DNA of 6,951 bases, taken from assembly GCA_021827225.1 (NCBI GenBank), contig JAKAXG010000226.1:1-6951 (forward strand), read 5' to 3'. Below are positions 1 through 4,751 of this stretch, one piece after another. Below the pieces are notes generated by a model, which was given only the letters and a program-made list of their open reading frames with translations, was not told the DNA's origin and ran no database searches. Position numbers and translations under genes: made by a program. Origin of the DNA: Actinomycetes bacterium. Its GTDB lineage: Bacteria > Actinomycetota > Acidimicrobiia > Acidimicrobiales > Palsa-688. Every line of letters starts with the position of its first letter. The first letter of the stretch is position 1.

Positions 1-34
1 GGTCCTGGCTCTCAGAGAACTCCATGGGCCAAGT

Positions 35-79
35 CTGCTCCCGGGAGAGCAGGCGGGTGGGCGGGGATGGAACCCCGCC
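35..79 (+). terminator. Two successive GC hairpins, possible terminator of an upstream gene
   Basis: Two perfect inverted repeats are visible: CTGCTC (35-40) with GAGCAG (47-52), and GGCGGGG (60-66) with CCCCGCC (73-79), the latter closing a 6-base loop. No T-run follows, so a classical intrinsic terminator is not shown. They could end a gene to the left of the window or be leader structure for the transporter. In DNA this GC-rich, short perfect stems also occur by chance. I see no gene in bases 1-143. Confidence 0.25.
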
Positions 80-109
80 GCCGGTGATCGCTCCGGACGA
101 ACGGCCCTA

Positions 110-131
110 GGGGGTCATCGGGGGGGGCGGG
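110..131 (+). promoter_or_regulatory. G-quadruplex-type G-run cluster in transporter leader
   Basis: The + strand holds GGGGG (110-114), an uninterrupted run of eight G (120-127) and GGG (129-131). Together these satisfy the usual four-run pattern of at least three G with loops of 1-7 bases. The cluster ends 12 bases before the ATG of the VIT-family gene, so on the mRNA it would lie just upstream of the ribosome-binding region. The G8 tract is also a slippage-prone homopolymer. No promoter hexamers or iron-box-like palindrome could be recognised nearby. Any regulatory role is inference. Confidence 0.3.
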
Positions 132-143
132 CAGAGTGGAGCC

Positions 144-860
144 ATGGCGATACCGACCTCGCGGGGCGCCCACCTACCCGAACGTCACCGGGCCCACCGC
201 GGTGCGTGGCTTCGAGCTGCCGTGCTCGGAGCCGACGACGGGATCGTCTCCACCGCCAGCCTCATGCTGGGCGTGGCCGCCGCCCACGGCACCCGCTCGG
301 CCGTCCTGACCGCGGGGCTGGCCGGCCTGGCGGCCGGGGCGATGGCCATGGCCGCCGGGGAGTACGTATCGGTGTCGTCGCAGAGGGACAGCGAACGAGC
401 CGACCTGCTGCGCGAGGAGAGAGAGCTGGCCGCCGCGCCGGCCGAGGAGCTCGACGAGCTCACCCGCCTGTACGTCGAGCGGGGCGTGGCCGCCGACCTG
501 GCCGGGCAGGTGGCCGAGCAGCTCATGGCCCATGACGCCCTCGCCGCTCACGCCCGCGACGAGCTGGGGCTGAGCTCGGAGACATCGGCCCGGCCCCTGC
601 AGGCGGCGGGGGCGTCAGCGGCCGCCTTCGCCACCGGGGCGATGCTTCCGATCCTCACCCTCGTGTTGTCGCCCCGATCCGCCCAGTCGGTGGCCGTCGC
701 CCTGGTGGCGGCGGTCGGACTGGCCCTCCTGGGTTGGGCGGGCGCCGTCGCCGGCGGCGCCCGCTGGCTCCGTCCGACCGTCCGGGTGGTAGTGGGAGGC
801 TCGCTGGCCATGGCCGTGACCATGGCCGTGGGATTCCTGACCCATACCGCCGGCGGCTAG
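144..860 (+). CDS. VIT1/CCC1-family Fe2+/Mn2+ transporter
   Basis: A 238-residue membrane protein of the VIT1/CCC1 family (PF01988), which moves Fe2+ or Mn2+ across membranes, probably by cation/H+ antiport. The family signature is clear: LGADDGIVSTASL at 28-40 in the first membrane segment, then AGAMAMAAGEYVSVSSQ at 64-80 at the end of the second. A charged, Glu-rich cytoplasmic stretch follows (about 80-145: REERELAA, EELDEL, YVERGV, HARDELG), corresponding to the metal-binding helices of plant VIT1. Three more hydrophobic segments lie at about 150-173, 180-205 and 212-233, giving the expected five. Length is normal for the stand-alone form; there is no N-terminal rubrerythrin-like domain. 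ATG 144 is the only plausible start, because an in-frame stop lies at 108-110 and the next in-frame candidate is inside the first membrane segment. GGAG at 138-141 is unusually close (2 bases), although AGAG at 133-136 is better spaced. Metal specificity and direction cannot be read from sequence. Confidence 0.93.
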   Translation: MAIPTSRGAHLPERHRAHRGAWLRAAVLGADDGIVSTASLMLGVAAAHGTRSAVLTAGLAGLAAGAMAMAAGEYVSVSSQRDSERADLLREERELAAAPAEELDELTRLYVERGVAADLAGQVAEQLMAHDALAAHARDELGLSSETSARPLQAAGASAAAFATGAMLPILTLVLSPRSAQSVAVALVAAVGLALLGWAGAVAGGARWLRPTVRVVVGGSLAMAVTMAVGFLTHTAGG

Positions 861-928
861 GGGGCCCGGTCAGTCCTCCCCGCCGAGGAGGTCGGCCGCG
901 CGCCGCGGAAAGGGGCGCGACCCCCGCT

Positions 929-1004
929 GTACGTGACCAACGCCTCTGGCGGGACCCCGGACGGGGGCGGCGTACTGGACGTCGGCTGTCTCACGACAGG
1001 AGGG
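929..1004 (+). promoter_or_regulatory. Structured leader and ribosome-binding site of the secreted-protein gene
   Basis: The 148-base gap between the transporter and the secreted-protein gene contains no ORF I would call. It can fold as a three-way junction: GTACG (929-933) with CGTAC (971-975), enclosing CGCC/GGCG (941-944/948-951, loop TCT) and CCCC/GGGG (955-958/963-966, loop GGAC). A further hairpin, CTGTC/GACAG (986-990/995-999, loop TCAC), abuts the Shine-Dalgarno GGAGGG (999-1004), five bases before the ATG when measured from GGAGG. I could not match this to a known riboswitch consensus. Chance stems are frequent at this GC content, so the fold is tentative; the ribosome-binding site is solid. 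Confidence 0.35.
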
Positions 1005-1008
1005 CAGG

Positions 1009-2448
1009 ATGAAGAGACATCGGATAGGTCTGTTGGCCGCGTTCGTGGCCGTCCTCGGGTTCCTGTGGTCCATGGTGGTCCCGCCGGCCGGGGCGCAGGC
1101 GCCCAGCCGCTCGGACACGGTCTTCGCTCTGGGCGATGCCGGCTTCTACGGATCGACGGGTGGTATCTCCGCCGCTCACCCGCTGGTGGGTATGGCGGCG
1201 ACTCCTTCGGGCCACGGCTACTGGCTGGTTGCTTCTGATGGGGGTGTGTTCGCGTTCGGTGACGCCCACTTCTACGGGTCGATGGGCGGTGTGGCGCTGG
1301 CCCGGCCGGTGGTGGGTATGGCGGCGACCCCTTCCGGCAACGGCTACTGGCTGGCCGCCTCCGACGGCGGCGTGTTCACCTTCGGTGACGCCCACTTCTA
1401 CGGGTCCATGGGGGGCAAGGCCCTGGCCGGCCCGGTCTCCGGCATCGCCAGCACGCCCTCGGGATACGGCTACTGGCTGGTCGGCACCGACGGCGGCGTG
1501 TTCAACTTCGGAAACGCCGGGTTCTACGGGTCGGTCACCGGCCTGGTCCCCGGCCGCCAGGTGGTGGGCATAGAGCCCACACCGACCGGAGCCGGCTACT
1601 GGCTGGTGGCGGCCACGGTCCCGGTGGTGACGCCCACCACCCGGACCGTCGGGGTCAACGTGTACTTCTCCCGGGCCGCGACTGACTGCTCGGCGGTCTA
1701 CCCCCTCGCCCGGTCGGTGACACCACCCCAGGTCCTGGCCGGAGCCATGAGCGCACTCCTGGCCGGCCCCACGGCGACGGAGAAAGCTTCGGGCTACAGC
1801 AGCTTCTTCTCCTCGGCCACCGCCGGGATGCTCAACTGGGCCCACGTGGACGCCAGCGGGTTGGCCCGCATCGACTTCGCCAACTTCTCGTCGATCATCC
1901 CCAACGCCTCCACATCGTGCGGGTCGCAGGCCCTGCTGTCGGCGCTGAACCACACCGCCACGCAGTTCGCCAGCGTCAAGAGCGCGGTGTACTCCTTCGA
2001 CGGGAGCGTGTCGGCGTTCTACCTGTGGCTGCAGCTGGTCCCGCCCTCGGCGCCGGCGGCCACCACCCCGGTGCTGAGCTCGGCTCTCGGGCAGGCCTCG
2101 ACCCAGGAGCACACCCTGGCCGCCACTTACGGCAACGTCATCGCCACCCTGGGCCAGGTGCGGCCGTTCACCAACGCGTTGGCGGCGGAGGAGCAGCACA
2201 TCGCCACCGTCGCGTTCGCCGCGGCCAACCACCAGGTCACCCTGCCGGCCGGCCCCTTCCCCGGCCAGACATCGCCGACCACCCTGACGGCGGCGTGCCG
2301 GCTGGGCGCCGGGCTCGAGCAGGCGACCGTCGGGCTCTACAGCCAGCTGATCCCGCAGGTAGCCGCCTGGGCCGACGTCACGTCGGCGTTCACCAACCTC
2401 CAGGCCGCCGCATCGAGCCATCTGGCGGCGTTCCAGAGCTGCTCGTAG
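1009..2448 (+). CDS. Secreted multidomain protein: propeller-like repeats, GerMN domain, DUF2202-type ferritin-like domain
   Basis: A 479-residue exported protein. Residues 1-29 form a Sec signal peptide: KRHR, a hydrophobic core, then PPAGA|QA as the probable cleavage site. Residues 38-201 hold four 42-residue repeats (GFYGS, GYWLV, DGGVF.FGDA), probably beta-propeller-like blades. Residues about 213-342 match GerMN (PF10646): VNVYFSR near the start, LLAGPTATE at 250-258, HVDASGLARIDF at 279-290, and an ALNHTATQF...SAVYSFDG ending. Residues about 358-478 follow the DUF2202 ferritin-like pattern: E367xxLAxxY, FTNxxxxE394xxH397, GAxxE437, and NLxxxxxxH471LxAF, leaving E367, E394, H397, E437 and H471 as possible di-metal ligands. 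Cysteines 227/304 and 430/478 could form disulfides outside the cell. The start is supported by GGAGGG at 999-1004. The repeat and GerMN calls are firm; the ferritin-like call rests on motif spacing. Iron handling would fit the adjacent VIT transporter, but this is inference. Confidence 0.88.
   Translation: MKRHRIGLLAAFVAVLGFLWSMVVPPAGAQAPSRSDTVFALGDAGFYGSTGGISAAHPLVGMAATPSGHGYWLVASDGGVFAFGDAHFYGSMGGVALARPVVGMAATPSGNGYWLAASDGGVFTFGDAHFYGSMGGKALAGPVSGIASTPSGYGYWLVGTDGGVFNFGNAGFYGSVTGLVPGRQVVGIEPTPTGAGYWLVAATVPVVTPTTRTVGVNVYFSRAATDCSAVYPLARSVTPPQVLAGAMSALLAGPTATEKASGYSSFFSSATAGMLNWAHVDASGLARIDFANFSSIIPNASTSCGSQALLSALNHTATQFASVKSAVYSFDGSVSAFYLWLQLVPPSAPAATTPVLSSALGQASTQEHTLAATYGNVIATLGQVRPFTNALAAEEQHIATVAFAAANHQVTLPAGPFPGQTSPTTLTAACRLGAGLEQATVGLYSQLIPQVAAWADVTSAFTNLQAAASSHLAAFQSCS
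1120..1611 (+). repeat. Four tandem 126-bp coding repeats (42 aa each)
   Basis: Units start at 1120, 1246, 1372 and 1498; the last is slightly shorter. The spacing is exact: the FYG phenylalanines are residues 46, 88, 130 and 172, and the GYW tryptophans are 72, 114, 156 and 198. Units 2 and 3 are the most alike and unit 4 the most diverged (NFGNAGF, TPTGAGYW). Unit 1 and the start of unit 2 use T-ending codons (GTT GCT TCT GAT, GGT) where the later units use C-ending ones. Each unit probably makes a small four-strand blade-like sheet; four units alone would be few for a closed six- or seven-blade propeller. Confidence 0.85.
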
Positions 2449-2464
2449 CAGGACGAGTCGGCCC

Positions 2465-2500
2465 CGCCGGGAGCGGCTTCTAGTGAGCTGACTCCCGGCG
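2465..2500 (+). terminator. Long GC-rich hairpin after the secreted-protein gene
   Basis: CGCCGGGAG (2465-2473) pairs perfectly with CTCCCGGCG (2492-2500). The stem continues inward with six more pairs (2474-2479 with 2485-2490, including two G-U), leaving A2491 as a bulge and a five-base CTAGT loop. It begins 16 bases after the stop codon. No T-run follows directly, so it may protect the mRNA 3' end or pause polymerase ahead of the smaller hairpin next to it. Confidence 0.6.
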
Positions 2501-2507
2501 CAGCCGC

Positions 2508-2530
2508 GAGGTGAGACAACTCTCACTTTT
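2508..2530 (+). terminator. Intrinsic terminator separating the secreted-protein gene from the glycan operon
   Basis: GTGAGA (2511-2516) and TCTCAC (2521-2526) form a 6-bp stem with a CAAC loop. Weaker A-T and G-U pairs can extend it to 2508-2510/2527-2529. TTTT at 2527-2530 follows, then CATT. In DNA this GC-rich, a stem followed directly by a T-run is distinctive. Together with the larger hairpin just upstream it makes a convincing end for the 1009-2448 transcript, and it implies that the glycosyltransferase operon has its own start within about 45 bases. Confidence 0.6.
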
Positions 2531-2533
2531 CAT

Positions 2534-2577
2534 TCACGGTCGGATCACGGCGGGCGAACACCCTGTGGCCCGTGATC
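2534..2577 (+). promoter_or_regulatory. Inverted repeat covering the GTG start of the glycan operon, with a duplicated left arm
   Basis: GATCACGG (2543-2550) is the exact reverse complement of CCGTGATC (2570-2577), which contains the GTG start codon at 2572-2574. TCACGG also occurs once more at 2534-2539, exactly 11 bases (one helical turn) upstream of the copy inside the left arm, so two competing partners exist for the same start-codon segment. GGG/CCC (2552-2554/2561-2563) can stack inside the loop. It may be an mRNA hairpin hiding the start, or a DNA operator. No clear Shine-Dalgarno or -35/-10 hexamers are visible between the terminator and the start. Confidence 0.45.
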
Positions 2578-3798
2578 GATGCCGGCCCGACCCGTGAGCG
2601 TCGCAGAGTCCTCCATTACTCCCACCACTCCACCGGTCTCGGGCACCTGGTCCGTTCGCTGGCCGTAGCCGGCGCCGTCGCAGAACGGTCCGATGTCCTG
2701 TTCTGCAGCGGCGGGCGGGTGCCCGCCGGCCTGGAGATCCCTCCCCGGGTCGAGCTGGTGGCCCTGCCGCCGGTGGGCTCCGATGAGCAGGGCCGGCTCA
2801 TCAGCCTCGACCCGGCATGCACCCTGGAGCAGGCGTGGGAGAGCCGCCGGCGCCGGCTGCTGGGCTGCTTCGACGAATTCGATCCCGACGCGGTCGTCGT
2901 CGAGCTGTTCCCGTTTGGCCGGCGCAAGTTCGCAAAGGAGTTCATCTCCCTCCTGGAACGGGCCCGCCAGGGCCGGCCCCGCACCGTCGTCAGCAGCGTA
3001 CGGGACCTGCTGGTCGACGCCCACCCCGACAAGCAGAAGCACGACGACCAGGCCGCCGCCCGCCTGGACGCCTACTTCGACGCCGTGATCGTCCACGGCG
3101 ACCCCCGCTTCGCCCGCCTGGAGGAGACCTTCCGGCCGTCCGTCTCCCCGGCGGTCCCCGTCTACTACTCCGGTCTCGTCGCTCCTCCCTCGCCGGTCGC
3201 CCCCGCCGGCCACCGGCCCTCCCAGGTGCTGGTATCCGCCGGTGGAGGCCTGACCGGCGGCCCGTTGCTGGCCGCTGCCGTGGAGGCGCACCGATCGGTT
3301 CTGGGCCCCATGGGAGCCACCACCCGGCTCGTCACCGGCCCTTTCCTTCCGGCCGGGTCCTACGCCCGCCTGGTCGCGCAGGCCCGCGGGGTCGACGGCC
3401 TGACCATCGAACGCTTCGTGTCGGACCTGGCCTCGGCCATGGCGGAGTCGGCCGTGTCGGTGAGCCAGTGCGGTTACAACACTTCGATCGACCTGGTCCG
3501 GGCCGGCGTGCCGGCCGTCGTGGTGCCCTACGACCAGGACCGCGAGACCGAGCAGCGGGACCGGGCCACCCGGTTGGCGGCCCTGGGCATGGTCCGGCTG
3601 CTCCCCGCCGCCCGGCTGTCCCCCCAGACCCTTGGCGCCGCCGTCCTGGAGGCGGTCTCGGCGACCACCGACCCTGCCCCCCTGGACCTGGAGGGCGCGG
3701 CCAGAACCGCGCAGCTCATCACCGCCCTCATGCCACCCGCCCCACAGACAAAGGAGACCCCCCAAATGACCAACGACCTGATTGTGCCCCTGCCGTGA
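2572..3798 (+). CDS. MurG-fold glycosyltransferase, COG4671-like, PFGRR subfamily
   Basis: A 408-residue predicted cytoplasmic glycosyltransferase with the GT-B fold of MurG relatives (COG4671-type). YSHHSTGLGHLVRSL at 16-30 is the N-terminal glycine loop. ELFPFGRRKF at 111-120 and SVRDLL at 142-147 mark the PFGRR subfamily. VSAGGG at 221-226 begins the C-terminal domain, and QCGYNTSIDLVRAGVPAVVV at 299-318, with ETEQRDRATRL at 325-335, resembles the nucleotide-sugar-binding region of MurG. It should transfer a sugar from a nucleotide donor to a lipid- or glycan-linked acceptor; donor and acceptor are unknown. GTG 2572 is the only usual start codon between the in-frame stop at 2512-2514 and the conserved N-terminus, and it lacks a clear ribosome-binding site. 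The stop overlaps the next gene by 4 bases (GTGA). The last 20 residues are Pro-rich and poorly conserved-looking, and they encode the next gene's ribosome-binding region. Confidence 0.85.
   Translation: MIDAGPTRERRRVLHYSHHSTGLGHLVRSLAVAGAVAERSDVLFCSGGRVPAGLEIPPRVELVALPPVGSDEQGRLISLDPACTLEQAWESRRRRLLGCFDEFDPDAVVVELFPFGRRKFAKEFISLLERARQGRPRTVVSSVRDLLVDAHPDKQKHDDQAAARLDAYFDAVIVHGDPRFARLEETFRPSVSPAVPVYYSGLVAPPSPVAPAGHRPSQVLVSAGGGLTGGPLLAAAVEAHRSVLGPMGATTRLVTGPFLPAGSYARLVAQARGVDGLTIERFVSDLASAMAESAVSVSQCGYNTSIDLVRAGVPAVVVPYDQDRETEQRDRATRLAALGMVRLLPAARLSPQTLGAAVLEAVSATTDPAPLDLEGAARTAQLITALMPPAPQTKETPQMTNDLIVPLP
3751..3798 (+). promoter_or_regulatory. Strong internal ribosome-binding site with a 10-codon in-frame ORF before the epimerase
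   Basis: AAGGAG (3751-3756) stands nine bases before ATG 3766, which is in frame with the glycosyltransferase gene (its Met399). It would yield the decapeptide MTNDLIVPLP before the TGA at 3796-3798, which overlaps the epimerase GTG at 3795. This is the best Shine-Dalgarno match in the whole operon, yet it does not serve a full gene directly. It could load ribosomes that terminate at TGA and restart at the overlapping GTG, raising epimerase output independently of the upstream gene. Confidence 0.5.
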
Positions 3799-4751
3799 GC
3801 AGAGCCGTCGTCACCGGCGCCGCCGGATTCATCGGCGGGCGCCTCGCTCACCGCCTGCTCGATGACGGCTGGGAGGTCGTCGGTATCGACGCCTTCCTCG
3901 ACACCTACGACCCTTCGGAGAAGCTGGCGCGGGCCGCCAGTCTGGTGCGCAGGAAGGGATTCACCCTGGCCACCGGCCACCTCACGGAGCTGAACCTGGG
4001 GGAGTGGCTCGACGGGGCGGACGTGGTGTTCCACCTGGCCGGCCGGGCCGGGGTCCGGGCCAGCTTCGCGCTCGAGTCCCGCTACCGCCGCGACAACATC
4101 GACTCCACCGCCCGACTGGTCTCCGCGGCGAAGCGGACCCCGTCCGTCCGCCGACTGGTCTACGCCTCCTCCTCGTCGGTCTACGGCGACGCGGCCCTGC
4201 CGTTCATGGAGGACGCGGCCACGATGCCGGTGTCGCCCTACGGGATGTCGAAGCTCGAGGCGGAGCGGATCTGCCTAGCCGGGTCCGACGACCAGCTCGA
4301 GACTGTGGCGCTTCGCTACTTCACCGTGTACGGACCCGGCCAGCGGCCGGACATGGGGCTGCGGATATTCGCCGAAGCGGCCTGGACCGGCCAGCCCATC
4401 ACCGTGTTCGGTGACGGAACCCAGAGCCGCGACTTCACCTACGTGGACGACATCGTCGACGCCACCTACCGGGCCGCCTCGGCACCGGCGGCCGGGCTGG
4501 CCATCAACGTGGGTGGCGGGTCGCGGGTGTCCCTCCTCGACGTCCTCGACCTGCTGGGCAGGATGACCGGCCGGAAGCTCGACGTCCGCCACGCCGACTT
4601 CGCCCGGGGCGACGTCCGCCACACCGGCGCCGACCTGTCGCGCGCCGTTCGACTGCTCGGCTTCACGGCGTCCACCCCCTTCTCGGAGGGCTACGCCGCC
4701 GAGGTGAAGTGGGTCCGCTCCACCCTCTCCGATGCCCGGAGGTCGGCATGA
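3795..4751 (+). CDS. NAD-dependent nucleotide-sugar epimerase/dehydratase (extended SDR; UDP-glucose or UDP-glucuronate 4-epimerase-like)
   Basis: A 318-residue cytoplasmic enzyme of the extended short-chain dehydrogenase/reductase superfamily. Visible are the NAD-binding TGAAGFIG at 7-14, the acidic IDAF at 31-34 ending strand 2, FHLAGRAGVR at 79-88, and catalytic SSSSVYG at 125-131 with YGMSK at 149-153 (Tyr149, Lys153). RYFTVYGPGQRPDM at 174-187 and the FTYVDDIVDA region at 214-223 complete the family pattern. DTYDPSEK near 36-43 and the AGVRASF segment recall UDP-glucuronate 4-epimerases, but the substrate cannot be fixed. The likely product is the sugar donor for the flanking glycosyltransferases. 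GTG 3795 was chosen because the conserved strand begins three residues later and it forms a GTGA overlap with the upstream stop. The open frame continues far upstream, but as a Pro/Arg-rich shadow of the glycosyltransferase. The end overlaps the next start by 4 bases (ATGA). Confidence 0.9.
   Translation: MSRAVVTGAAGFIGGRLAHRLLDDGWEVVGIDAFLDTYDPSEKLARAASLVRRKGFTLATGHLTELNLGEWLDGADVVFHLAGRAGVRASFALESRYRRDNIDSTARLVSAAKRTPSVRRLVYASSSSVYGDAALPFMEDAATMPVSPYGMSKLEAERICLAGSDDQLETVALRYFTVYGPGQRPDMGLRIFAEAAWTGQPITVFGDGTQSRDFTYVDDIVDATYRAASAPAAGLAINVGGGSRVSLLDVLDLLGRMTGRKLDVRHADFARGDVRHTGADLSRAVRLLGFTASTPFSEGYAAEVKWVRSTLSDARRSA

Noticed and set aside
1..85. tRNA-like or other structured RNA gene at the left edge
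   Set aside because: The hairpin at 60-79 has a six-base ATGGAA loop rather than a T-loop, and there is no acceptor stem or anticodon arm; only two simple stems can be supported.
991..2526. 511-codon open frame on the minus strand
   Set aside because: It lies antisense to the secreted-protein gene, is Gly/Arg/Gln/His-rich, shows repeats that simply mirror the sense repeats, and has no recognisable domain. Long antisense frames are expected at this GC content.
2531..2571. Promoter hexamers for the glycan operon
   Set aside because: TTCACG-like sequence can be picked at 2533-2538, but no TANNNT-type -10 stands at 16-18 bases, so no promoter is called.
2545..3765. 406-codon open frame on the minus strand
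   Set aside because: It is the antisense shadow of the first glycosyltransferase, with low-complexity Gly/Gln/Arg composition and no domain.
2817..3794. Long N-terminal extension of the epimerase reading frame
   Set aside because: The sequence before 3795 is Pro/Arg/Gly-rich out-of-frame reading of the glycosyltransferase; the conserved NAD-binding strand begins right after GTG 3795.
4709..4747. Earlier ATG for the second COG4671-type glycosyltransferase
   Set aside because: It lies within the epimerase gene and lacks a good ribosome-binding site, while ATG 4748 has GGAGG at the right distance and the usual 4-base overlap.
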